Numbered from the stretch's first letter, positions 8,528-14,939 are shown. The stretch is DNA of 15,777 nucleotides from Geminicoccaceae bacterium (GCA_030824835.1 JAPJRA010000024.1:1-15777), one strand, 5' to 3'. A program made the numbers and translations. Notes: generated by a model from the letters alone, not told the origin.

Positions 8528-9451
8528 TCACGAACTCCCGTGCGCGCGCTCGCGCAGGCGTAGCCACTGCTTGATGAACTGGGTCGAGAGGAGGTTGGCG
8601 ATGAGCCACAGCACCATCAGCATGGCTGTCGAGCGGCCGACGTTGAAGTTCTTGAAGAAATCCAGATAGGCCTGAACCTGGAACACCAGGGTCGCATTGC
8701 CCGGGCCGCCCTGGGTCATAGCATAGACGATGTCGAACTGCTGGATGCTGTCCAGCATGCGGAACAGCGCCGCGGTGAGGATGTAGGGCATCAGCATCGG
8801 CAGCGTGATCCGAAAGAAGACGAAGCTGGCCGGCACCCCGTCGAGCTCGGCTGCCTCGAACGGCTGGCGTGGCAGCGAGCGCAGGCCCGCCAGCAGCAGG
8901 ATCATGATGAACGGCGTGTAGACCCACACGTCGACCAGGACGACGGTGAACAGGGCCGTGGACGGCGCCGATGCCCAGCGGAAGTCATGTACGCCCACAA
9001 GGCCGATCAGGTAGCTGAAGATCCCGAAATCAGGATGGGTCATCAGCTTCCACATCAGGGCGGCGATCGCCGGTGCCACCATCAGCGGCAGCAGCAGGGC
9101 GATCGAAAGACCGTTGTTCAGCCAGTTCGAGCGGCGCAGCAGCAGGGCGATGCCGAGCCCAAGCACCAGCTCGACGCCGACGGTGAGCACCGTGTACAGC
9201 AGCGAGATCCAGACCGTGCTCCAGAACGCGCTGCTCTGGGCCAGCTGCACGTACTGCTCGAACCAGATGAACTGGCGCAGCATCGGCAGATTCAGGTTGT
9301 AGCGCTGCAGCGAATACCAAAACGCGGTGCCGAACGGCACGAGGATCCCGATGCAAACGAGCAGCGCTGGCAACGACAGCAGATAGGGCAGCGCCGCCCG
9401 GCCGAAACTCTGCCCGGGGGCGCTGGAAACTGCCGTAGCACTGGTCGCCAT
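8528..9451 (-). CDS. ABC transporter permease 1 (MalF/UgpA-like)
   Basis: A 307-residue permease with about six membrane segments: about 21-45, 80-106, 114-134, 165-190, and two more towards the C terminus. The EAA loop is canonical (FEAAELDGVPASFVFFRITLPMLMPYI, about 198-224), as expected for the MalF-type partner of a heterodimeric channel. The chosen start is ATG at 9451-9449. An in-frame GTG at 9463 would add four residues. Neither has a strong ribosome site; a GTGAG lies about 6 bases before the ATG. The gene is separated from the binding-protein gene by a 73-base gap with a strong hairpin. Such a gap is common where a binding protein is made in excess over the membrane parts. Confidence 0.92.
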   Translation of the reverse strand: MATSATAVSSAPGQSFGRAALPYLLSLPALLVCIGILVPFGTAFWYSLQRYNLNLPMLRQFIWFEQYVQLAQSSAFWSTVWISLLYTVLTVGVELVLGLGIALLLRRSNWLNNGLSIALLLPLMVAPAIAALMWKLMTHPDFGIFSYLIGLVGVHDFRWASAPSTALFTVVLVDVWVYTPFIMILLLAGLRSLPRQPFEAAELDGVPASFVFFRITLPMLMPYILTAALFRMLDSIQQFDIVYAMTQGGPGNATLVFQVQAYLDFFKNFNVGRSTAMLMVLWLIANLLSTQFIKQWLRLRERAHGSS

Positions 9452-9484
9452 GATGCGGCTCACTCATCGTCGTCAAGCAAAGGG

Positions 9485-9512
9485 GGCAGGCGCCCGCGAA
9501 CGGGCGCCTGCC
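9485..9512 (-). terminator. 12-bp perfect hairpin between binding-protein and permease genes
   Basis: The arms GGCAGGCGCCCG and CGGGCGCCTGCC pair perfectly around a 4-base loop, which is TTCG when read on the transcribed (minus) strand. It starts 12 bases after the solute-binding-protein stop. The bases that follow on the minus strand are CCCCTTTGCTTG, so there is only a 3-T run and full termination is unlikely. Known parallels (the malE-malF gap and similar) suggest a 3' mRNA stabiliser or partial terminator that gives more binding protein than permease. Confidence 0.7.
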
Positions 9513-9524
9513 GGGGCCCGAGGC

Positions 9525-10964
9525 TCAGCCGAGGCCGGCCTGCTTCAGCTGCTCGTCGATATTGCCGGCAAGCTGATCCAGGCCCTCGTCGACCGGGACT
9601 TCCTTGGCCACCATCTGCTGCAGGGTCGCTGCCCACTGGGTGGTCACCGCCTCGAACAGCGGCTGCGGCGTGAAGTAGATCTTGGAGCCCGGGGCCGAGG
9701 CGTCGAACTGCTCGAGATAGCCCGGGTAGGACTTGGCGATCCGGGCGCGGAACGCCTCGTCCTTCCAGACCGAGGCCCGGACCGGGTTGACGAAGTCCAT
9801 CGTGCGCGCGCCGAACAGACCGTGCTCGGTGCCCGACGCCCACTGCATGAACGCCCAGGCGGCGTCCTTCTGCTTGGACGCATTGGCCATGGCCAAGGAC
9901 CAGATCCAGACATTGGGGGTAGGTGCCTTGGCCTCGGGATTGGCGGTAAAGGCGGAGTAGGCGATGTTGCCCTTCTCCTTGTTGTCGCCGCCGTTCATGA
10001 AGTAGCCCAGAATGTCGGCATCATAGATCATCGCCGACGCGCCGGCGCCCAGGTCCGTGCCGACATTGTACCAGGTGTAGGTAGCCCAGTTCTTCGGGCC
10101 GGATTCCTGGATCATCTTGACCCAGAGGGCCGTCATCTCCTTGCCGGCCTTGCTGTTCATCGACGCACGGCCTCGACCGCCGTCTACGGTGAAGTCACTG
10201 GCCCCGTAATTGGCGAACGCCGACAGGTAGCCCGGATGGATGGTGGCCCAGCTGCGGCTGCCCCGCACGCCGATGCCATAGACGCCCTTGCCGGCGTCGG
10301 TGATCATCTTGGCCTGCTCGACCAGCTCCGGCAGGTTGCCGGCGAGCTTGATGCCGAGCTCGTCGAACAGTCGGCGGTTGTAGGAGATCGAGTTGAGCTC
10401 GAAGCCCCAGGGGAGTGCCCACTGCTTGGCGCCCTCGCCGCCCAGCGGAGCGAACGGCTCGCCGGACCAGGACGTCGACGCGCGCAGATTCGGCAGGACA
10501 TCGTCCCAATTGTAGTTGGGGGCCGTCTTCGCGGGGTCGGAGAGATATTCGTTGAGGTCGACGATCCAGCTGGCCGGGCCGTACTGCCAGGTCTGATATG
10601 CGCCGGTCATGAAGGCATCGTACTGGTCGCTGCCGGAGGAAAGGGCGGCACCGACCTTGTCGAAATAGACGTCCTCGGGAAAGACGTCGTATTTGACGTC
10701 CATGCCGGTCAGCTGCTTGAATGCGTCGAGATCGGCGATCATCGCATCCGCATAGGGATGTTTGTTGAGCAGCAGGTTGACCGTCTTGCCCTTGTGCGCC
10801 TGCCAATCGAAGTCGGCGGCCATGGCCTTGGTTTGCGCCTCGTTCAGCAGGTAGCCGGCGGCGGCAGCGCCGAGCCCCAGCCTGCTCACGCCCTTGAGCA
10901 GCTCGCGTCGGTCCAGCTTGCCGGCGACAAACGCCCCTACCAGATCCCGTTCCCTGTCATGCAT
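9525..10964 (-). CDS. ABC transporter extracellular solute-binding protein, Tat-type signal
   Basis: A 479-residue family-1 type solute-binding protein. The N terminus has an 18-residue lead followed by twin arginines and a hydrophobic stretch (LDRRELLKG, RR at 19-20, then LGLGAAAAGYLL). A possible cleavage follows AMA at about 47-49. This looks like a Tat signal, as in several sugar-binding proteins of alphaproteobacteria. The mature part begins DFDWQAHKGKTVNLLLNKHPYADAM, and later holds YDVFPEDVYFDKVGAALSSGSDQYDAFMTG, a pattern of carbohydrate-binding proteins. The chosen start, ATG 10964-10962, has AGGGAG 8 bases upstream. A GTG at 10973 overlaps that site and was not chosen. The gene overlaps the end of the regulator by 8 bases, so the regulator is in the same transcript. 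The ligand is probably a polyol, going by the kinase; the exact compound is unknown. Confidence 0.92.
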   Translation of the reverse strand: MHDRERDLVGAFVAGKLDRRELLKGVSRLGLGAAAAGYLLNEAQTKAMAADFDWQAHKGKTVNLLLNKHPYADAMIADLDAFKQLTGMDVKYDVFPEDVYFDKVGAALSSGSDQYDAFMTGAYQTWQYGPASWIVDLNEYLSDPAKTAPNYNWDDVLPNLRASTSWSGEPFAPLGGEGAKQWALPWGFELNSISYNRRLFDELGIKLAGNLPELVEQAKMITDAGKGVYGIGVRGSRSWATIHPGYLSAFANYGASDFTVDGGRGRASMNSKAGKEMTALWVKMIQESGPKNWATYTWYNVGTDLGAGASAMIYDADILGYFMNGGDNKEKGNIAYSAFTANPEAKAPTPNVWIWSLAMANASKQKDAAWAFMQWASGTEHGLFGARTMDFVNPVRASVWKDEAFRARIAKSYPGYLEQFDASAPGSKIYFTPQPLFEAVTTQWAATLQQMVAKEVPVDEGLDQLAGNIDEQLKQAGLG

Positions 10965-12003
10965 GCCCAGCACTCCCTGTGGCTGCCTTTGATTGATCGT
11001 GCATCCCCGGCCGTACGGCGGCGACCGGGCCGAATGCGACCACCTCGCGAGCAGTCGCCTCGTCGGTGATGAGGCCGGTTATCAGCCCACTCTGCAGCAC
11101 GGCCGCAATGGCGCGCGGCTTGTCGCGGCCGCCCGCCACGGCCACGACCTGGCGGCCGACCAGCTCCTCAAGCCGCACCGCCAACGCCCGGTCGTTGATT
11201 CCCGCCGCGACCGGGCGCCCGTCGGCGCCCACGAAACGGCCAAGCACCTCGCCCACCGCGCCGGCCTGCTCGACCTCGGCGAACTCGGCGGCGGTGATCA
11301 TGCCGGTGGTGTAGAGATGCGAGTGCGGGCCGACCTCACCGATCCCGAGGACGACCAGCTCGGCCCTGCCAGCGAGGGCGAAGACCGACTCCAGGCTGCG
11401 CTGGCCCAGCAGCACCCGCTTGTCCTCCATGCTGTCGGCAAAGAACGGCGCCGGCATGAAATAGCTTTCGGCGGCGGTGATCTCGGCCAACCGGTGGATC
11501 ACGTCGAACGGGTTGGCGGCAGCATGCCGCGTGAGGCTGCCGAGGAGCGAGACGAAGCGCACGTTCGGCCGCGGTATGCGCGGCAGGTTGCTCACCACCG
11601 CCGCCAGGGTTCGGCCGTGACCGACGCCGATCAGCGAGACGAGGCCAGCGTCGAGCACGCGGTGCAGCCAGTGCCCTCCTGCTGCCGCCAGCGTTGCCAG
11701 TGGGAGCGGGCTGTCCTCGACGCCGGGAGCCACGGTACAGAAATCCAACCCCCAGCGGGCCGCGATCGCTTCCTCGAGCGCAATGCACTCGGCAGCAGCA
11801 CCTTCGACAAAGACATGCACGAACCCGGCCCGCACGGCCTGACCGATCAGTCTGTTCACCTTGATCCGCGACACGCCGAGGCGGCCGGCGATCTCCTCCT
11901 GGGTATGCTTGCCCACGTAGGAGAGCCAGGCCGCGCGTGTGGCGAGGCTGAGCTCATCGGACTGCAAACCGGCGCTCCCTGACAGCGCTGAACGTTTGTT
12001 CAT
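10957..12003 (-). CDS. SorC/DeoR-family sugar-binding transcriptional regulator (EryD-like)
   Basis: Up to 348 residues. A helix-turn-helix lies at about 34-55 (TQEEIAGRLGVSRIKVNRLIGQA). After it comes the SorC effector domain, which is related to sugar-phosphate isomerases, with GVGHGRTLAAVVSNLP, VLGIGEVGPHSHLYTTGMI and GRFVGADGRPV. This family binds phosphorylated sugars or polyols and controls the neighbouring operon. EryD of the erythritol operon is a member. The outer ATG (12003) is given as the boundary but has no ribosome site. A TTG at 11967 has AGGGAG 7 bases upstream and would start the protein with QSDELSLATRAAWLSYVG, a typical SorC beginning; it is a serious alternative. Two inverted repeats around the outer ATG suggest autoregulation. 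It is first in the operon and overlaps the binding-protein gene by 8 bases. Confidence 0.9.
   Translation of the reverse strand: MNKRSALSGSAGLQSDELSLATRAAWLSYVGKHTQEEIAGRLGVSRIKVNRLIGQAVRAGFVHVFVEGAAAECIALEEAIAARWGLDFCTVAPGVEDSPLPLATLAAAGGHWLHRVLDAGLVSLIGVGHGRTLAAVVSNLPRIPRPNVRFVSLLGSLTRHAAANPFDVIHRLAEITAAESYFMPAPFFADSMEDKRVLLGQRSLESVFALAGRAELVVLGIGEVGPHSHLYTTGMITAAEFAEVEQAGAVGEVLGRFVGADGRPVAAGINDRALAVRLEELVGRQVVAVAGGRDKPRAIAAVLQSGLITGLITDEATAREVVAFGPVAAVRPGMHDQSKAATGSAGHA
11975..11980 (-). promoter_or_regulatory. Ribosome-binding site supporting a TTG start for the regulator
   Basis: AGGGAG on the minus strand lies 7 bases before an in-frame TTG at 11967-11965. The outer ATG at 12003 has no such site. 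If this start is used, the regulator has 336 residues, and both operator-like repeats fall outside the coding region. Confidence 0.45.
11989..12002 (-). promoter_or_regulatory. Operator-like inverted repeat O1
   Basis: On the minus strand TGAACAAACGTTCA, with half-sites TGAAC and GTTCA around four bases (perfect 5+5). It overlaps the first codons after the outer ATG of the regulator gene. A second copy lies 19 bases upstream. Pairs of such sites about two helical turns apart are what a tetrameric SorC-type regulator would bind. Confidence 0.6.
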
Positions 12004-12007
12004 TCTA
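12002..12007 (-). promoter_or_regulatory. Possible -10 element of the operon promoter
   Basis: TAGAAT on the minus strand matches the sigma-70 TATAAT at 5 of 6 bases and sits between the two operator-like repeats. I find no good -35 at 16-18 bases upstream. A TTGACA further up (12050-12045) has no good -10 at normal spacing. If this element is used, the transcript starts inside the outer reading frame, which favours the TTG start at 11967. Confidence 0.35.
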
Positions 12008-12021
12008 TGAAAAGCTGTTCA
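12008..12021 (-). promoter_or_regulatory. Operator-like inverted repeat O2
   Basis: On the minus strand TGAACAGCTTTTCA, half-sites TGAAC and TTTCA (one mismatch from perfect). It shares TGAACA....TTCA with O1 at the same internal spacing and lies 19 bases from it, centre to centre. It sits where the -35/-10 spacer of the operon promoter would be. Confidence 0.55.
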
Positions 12022-12044
12022 AGCGTGCGGCGTCCAGGCGCGCT

Positions 12045-12050
12045 TGTCAA
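12045..12050 (-). promoter_or_regulatory. Perfect -35-like TTGACA upstream of the operon
   Basis: TTGACA on the minus strand, inside an 11-base palindrome GCTTGTCAAGC (12042-12052). At 17 bases the matching -10 would be CACGCT, which is poor. It may be an alternative operon promoter or a chance match. The rest of the 184-base gap between folE and the regulator shows nothing I can name. Confidence 0.3.
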
Positions 12051-12187
12051 GCCGGTCGCGGGCGATGGCGGGCGCAGCTAGCCGGGGCCGACGTGCCGAA
12101 CGGCCCGACAAAGTCGCTCAAAGGCGCGCCATCTGGGGCTGCATGCCGCCATATGGCAGGCAAACTGCTGGCTCAGGTGGATCCAAA

Positions 12188-12949
12188 TTAGGCCCGGGTG
12201 CGCTCGAGAGACTGGCACTCGCTCAGGAATTCGCTGCGCAGATCTGGCCGGGTCAACATGTCCCCGCGATAGATCGTGCTCACCATCCTAGCGTCTTGCG
12301 TGGCGCGGATACCCCGTTGGGTCTTGCACATATGCACGGCGCTGATACGCACGGCGAGGCCGCGCGGCGTAGTAACATCCTCAATATAGTTGGCGATCTG
12401 CGCCACGAGCTCCTCCTGTATCTGGAAGCGCGCGGCGAAATACTCGACGATGCGATCATATTTGGACAGCCCGACTATCTTGCCCTCCGGCGCCGGCAGA
12501 ATGCCGATATACGCCTCCCCGTAGATCGGCAGCAGGTGATGGGCGCAGGTGGAGCGGACCGCGATCGGGCCGGTCACGATCAGCTGATCATAAGCCTGGG
12601 TGTTGTCGAACTCGGTGATCTTCGGCGGCGCGGTAAATCGGCCACGGAGCAGCTCGCATACCAGCATCCGCGCCACCCGGCCGGCGGTATGGCGCGTATT
12701 GTGATCTTGCCGATGATCGATCAGGAGAACATCCAGGAGCTCATCCACCTTGACTGCGGCGGCCGAGATCATCGCTTCCCGCTCCGCCCGCGTCAGGGGC
12801 TGGCGCAATGCGTCATTGGAGCGGCATAGCGCTGACGGATGCGGCCGGACAGCGTCCGCATTGTCCACCGCAGGTTCGCCAGATGGATCGGAAGCCAAGT
12901 TATCGTGCATCGCTTTTTCTGACCCGGGCCACCATTGTCTTGCTGGCAT
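12188..12949 (-). CDS. folE: GTP cyclohydrolase I, FolE type
   Basis: A 253-residue protein; the conserved domain starts near residue 51 (PLTRAEREAM). GTP cyclohydrolase I turns GTP into 7,8-dihydroneopterin triphosphate, the first step of folate and of reduced pterins such as monapterin. Zinc and catalytic residues are present: C135, H137 and H138 in STCAHHLLPI, Q178-E179 in FQIQEEL, H206 and C208 in VHMCKTQRG. The usual Glu of CEHH is Ala (A136). Start ATG 12949 has a GGGAG site 4 bases upstream. An ATG at 12910 (MHDN) is a reasonable alternative, and a TTG at 13006 gives an unconserved extension. It stands divergent from folM and close to folK and a PruR-like gene, which points to pterin production rather than only housekeeping folate. 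Confidence 0.93.
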   Translation of the reverse strand: MPARQWWPGSEKAMHDNLASDPSGEPAVDNADAVRPHPSALCRSNDALRQPLTRAEREAMISAAAVKVDELLDVLLIDHRQDHNTRHTAGRVARMLVCELLRGRFTAPPKITEFDNTQAYDQLIVTGPIAVRSTCAHHLLPIYGEAYIGILPAPEGKIVGLSKYDRIVEYFAARFQIQEELVAQIANYIEDVTTPRGLAVRISAVHMCKTQRGIRATQDARMVSTIYRGDMLTRPDLRSEFLSECQSLERTRA

Positions 12950-13064
12950 TTTGCTCCCGGCATAGCTTGAGCCCGTGAGCCTTGTGCGGCCAAACGGGAT
13001 TGCCAAGCGCGGAAGATGCTACCAGCCGCTCCTCCGCCTCAACCATGAGGCTGGATTCGATTTC

Positions 13065-13093
13065 TAGACGAAAACGTGTCATCAAACTATAAT
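13065..13093 (+). promoter_or_regulatory. Sigma-70-like promoter for folM
   Basis: TAGACG (13065-13070, 4 of 6 to TTGACA), a 17-base spacer, then a perfect TATAAT (13088-13093). Transcription would start near 13100 and leave a leader of about 70 bases before the folM ATG. It lies in an AT-richer patch of the 219-base gap between folE and folM. I found no equally good promoter for folE on the other strand. Confidence 0.55.
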
Positions 13094-13168
13094 CTTAAAG
13101 TGAACCGAGGCATCGCTTGACCCATCGCGGTCAGGGTTTTGGCTAGCAATCTGACATTGAGAGTTCGG

Positions 13169-13900
13169 ATGCCTCACAGAAAAATTCTCTCAGACGCCGT
13201 ATTGGTTACCGGAGCCGGCAGGCGTGTCGGCCTGCATTTGGCGCAGCGCCTGCATGCTCAGAACCGACCGATCATCGCGCACCACCGTACCTGGACGGAA
13301 GGGATAGCCGAGCTACAACGCCAAGGTGTCTTGTGCATAGCGGCGGACCTAGCCACGGATGACGGTGTCGAATATCTGGTAACCGCGGTTCGTAGCGCCG
13401 CCTCGAGTCTGCGGGCGGTGGTGCATAATGCCTCGACGTTCGCGGCGACATCCAAAACCCCGGTGGAGGCGTTGCGTCAGTTCGATGTGTTCTACGCCGT
13501 TCACATGCGGGCGCCGTTTGCCCTTAACATAGCCTTGGCCGATCTTTTGGCCCTGTGCTCTGAAAAGTGTGCCGACATCGTCCATATCACCGATATCTAC
13601 GCGGACAATCCTAACCCCACCTTTGATGCCTATTGTGCATCGAAGGCCGGCCTGCAGAACTTGACGCTGTCCTTTGCCAAACGGCTTGCGCCGAAGATCA
13701 AGGTAAATGCCATCCAGCCCGGGCCGGTGCTGTTCAAGGCATGGCACGATGAGCAGGCCCGCCGGCGGGTACTCGCCCAGACGCTATTGGGCGAGGAAGG
13801 CGGTGTCGAGGCGATCGGCATCGCCGTTGATGCGCTCTTGGCCAACCCCTTTCAGACCGGCGCCGTCATTGCCGTCGACGGCGGTAGGCGCCTCGCCTGA
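13169..13900 (+). CDS. folM: Dihydromonapterin/dihydropteridine reductase (FolM/PruA family SDR)
   Basis: A 243-residue short-chain dehydrogenase, like E. coli FolM (240). The cofactor motif TGAGRRVG (14-21) has the Gly-Arg-Arg of pteridine reductases, which bind NADPH. HNAS (86-89), HITD (139-142) and the catalytic YCASK (155-159) are in place, and the C terminus DGGRRLA matches the FolM end. FolM reduces dihydromonapterin to tetrahydromonapterin and, weakly, dihydrofolate. In Agrobacterium tumefaciens the family member PruA makes the pterin that controls DcpA through PruR. The ATG at 13169 has a GAGAG site 5 bases upstream; a TTG at 13139 would add ten unconserved residues. The last 117 bases overlap the convergent folK gene. 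Its neighbours folE, folK and a PruR-like gene strengthen the assignment. Confidence 0.93.
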   Translation: MPHRKILSDAVLVTGAGRRVGLHLAQRLHAQNRPIIAHHRTWTEGIAELQRQGVLCIAADLATDDGVEYLVTAVRSAASSLRAVVHNASTFAATSKTPVEALRQFDVFYAVHMRAPFALNIALADLLALCSEKCADIVHITDIYADNPNPTFDAYCASKAGLQNLTLSFAKRLAPKIKVNAIQPGPVLFKAWHDEQARRRVLAQTLLGEEGGVEAIGIAVDALLANPFQTGAVIAVDGGRRLA

Positions 13901-14317
13901 TTCCCATCGCAGGGATTCAAGAGACGCTATGATTTCTGCGGCGGGCTCGGCCAAGTACGGGGCAATGGGCTCCAATGCGAACCGGCCGCCATCGGGACCG
14001 ACACGAACCAGGAGATCGATGTCGGCCGTCCGATCACGCGTTTTGCGGGCGGGATGGGTCCGATCCCGCCCCAACGCGATCTCGATCTCGACGCAGGCCT
14101 GCTTGCACGCCTCCGGGTCGAGCGCGGTCGGCACGTAGGCGCAGAAATTGATGAAACGGTGGTCGCTGTCCATGCCGACCGGTGCCGTTTCATGGAACCG
14201 ACTGAGAACAATTTCGCCGAAACGCCGACGCAGGGAGTCGATGATCCGCAGCGCGTTGCGTTGCGGATCGACGTTACTACCAACGCCCAGCAAATAGCCC
14301 TGACGAGGGTCTATCAT
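13784..14317 (-). CDS. folK: FolK-like hydroxymethyldihydropterin pyrophosphokinase, atypical
   Basis: A 177-residue protein of the HPPK family, which moves pyrophosphate from ATP to 6-hydroxymethyl-7,8-dihydropterin in folate synthesis. It shows YLLGVGSNVDPQRNALRIIDSL, ETAPVGMDSDHRFINFCAYVPT, and the magnesium motif RDRTADIDLLV with both Asp. Compared with E. coli FolK it lacks about 13 residues after that motif, the loop holding the catalytic His-Tyr pair (VPHYDMKNR). The Trp of RWGPR is replaced by Lys (ARKTRD). It resumes at GRFALEPIAPYLAEP and has an extra C-terminal tail of about 40 residues encoded inside the overlap with folM. The ATG at 14317 has AAGG 6 bases upstream. An open frame continues beyond it into the PruR-like gene and was not used. 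It could be a working but divergent HPPK or a pterin-binding relative with another role. Confidence 0.8.
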   Translation of the reverse strand: MIDPRQGYLLGVGSNVDPQRNALRIIDSLRRRFGEIVLSRFHETAPVGMDSDHRFINFCAYVPTALDPEACKQACVEIEIALGRDRTHPARKTRDRTADIDLLVRVGPDGGRFALEPIAPYLAEPAAEIIASLESLRWESGEAPTAVDGNDGAGLKGVGQERINGDADRLDTAFLAQ

Positions 14318-14334
14318 GGCGTGCCTTGGAGCCA

Positions 14335-14844
14335 CTATTTCACGTCGAGAGACTTCAGCTGCCAGATCGATTTGAAATTCTGAGTCTCGACCGCCAGCTC
14401 GGGGTACTGATCGCTGGGTAGGATTACCCAAAGTGGCCCGCGGTCTCGCAGTCGGAGCGGTTTGCCATCCTGCTCCAGTGAGATCAGGATCGGATATTGG
14501 CGCATCTCATCGACGTCGAGCTCGATTTGGTAGCCGTTGACGGCCGCGGCCGTGAGCTTATGGCCGGTAGCTCCAACCGCATCCAATACCTTGCTCATGA
14601 GCACCCCGCGGAACATTGGCTTGCCGTCCGTGTAGGGCGTTGCCGTCGTGAGATCCGTCAACCCCAGCGACTCCAACATGGCCCGATCGAAATTGGCCGC
14701 ACCCGGCGCGTTGGTGTTGGCAATGGAGCCGGTTACGGTCAGCAGCACCGTCCCAGAGGGTTCCGGAAGCGGGGCCGCCCGAAGATCCTGACCGAACAGC
14801 AGGCAGGCTACGAAGGCGACAAATCCGAAGAGGCGTGATCTCAT
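14335..14844 (-). CDS. PruR-like periplasmic pterin-binding protein (SUOX/molybdopterin-binding fold)
   Basis: A 169-residue secreted protein. Residues 1-24 form a signal peptide (MRSRLFGFVAFVACLLFGQDLRAA). The mature part has the small oxidoreductase molybdopterin-binding-like pattern: GTVLLTVTGSI, FRGVLMSKVLDAVGATG, AAAVNGYQIELDVDEMR, PILISLEQDGKPL, LRDRGPLWVILPSDQYPEL and WQLKSLDV. Sulfite-oxidase-like enzymes bind molybdenum through a conserved Cys; the mature part here has no Cys at all. That fits PruR of Agrobacterium tumefaciens, which binds pterins in the periplasm and controls the partner enzyme DcpA. The ATG at 14844 has a GAGGA site 8 bases away. It lies 95 bases after the kinase gene and 17 before folK on the same strand, which suggests co-transcription. 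The fold and export are well supported; pterin binding is inferred from family and neighbours. Confidence 0.75.
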   Translation of the reverse strand: MRSRLFGFVAFVACLLFGQDLRAAPLPEPSGTVLLTVTGSIANTNAPGAANFDRAMLESLGLTDLTTATPYTDGKPMFRGVLMSKVLDAVGATGHKLTAAAVNGYQIELDVDEMRQYPILISLEQDGKPLRLRDRGPLWVILPSDQYPELAVETQNFKSIWQLKSLDVK

Positions 14845-14939
14845 TCTTCCGGTCCTCTAGGTAGGTTCACTCTCAGGCAAGCGCCCATCGCCTGCGTTCG
14901 ACCGTCCGCATCCCAGGCAAGTCGGGCCGCGTCGAAATC

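Noticed and set aside
583..10964. Canonical erythritol (eryABCD) operon
   Set aside because: An EryA-like kinase, a GlpD/EryB-like enzyme and an EryD-like regulator are present, but EryC and the isomerases are missing. An aldolase, a hydroxyacid dehydrogenase and a glycerol-type two-ATPase importer are found instead.
9450..11069. 539-codon plus-strand open frame opposite the binding-protein gene
   Set aside because: Lies over a well-supported secreted binding protein. No domain, and no promoter or ribosome site stands out.
12140..12165. GCCATATGGC palindrome between folE and the regulator as a terminator
   Set aside because: Short stem, no T run after it on either strand.
12044..12829. Plus-strand open frame opposite folE
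   Set aside because: folE on the other strand has all catalytic motifs; this frame has none.
12900..13085. Small minus-strand frame (about 60 residues, ATG at 13082) upstream of folE
   Set aside because: No ribosome site, overlaps the folE start, and shows no recognisable pattern. A leader peptide is possible but unsupported.
14335..14844. Molybdenum-cofactor oxidoreductase
   Set aside because: No Cys ligand in the mature protein and a Sec-type signal; PruR-like is the better reading.
14874..14921. CAGGCAAG repeated twice, 40 bases apart, between the kinase and PruR-like genes
   Set aside because: Eight bases, two copies only; too little to separate from chance in GC-rich DNA.
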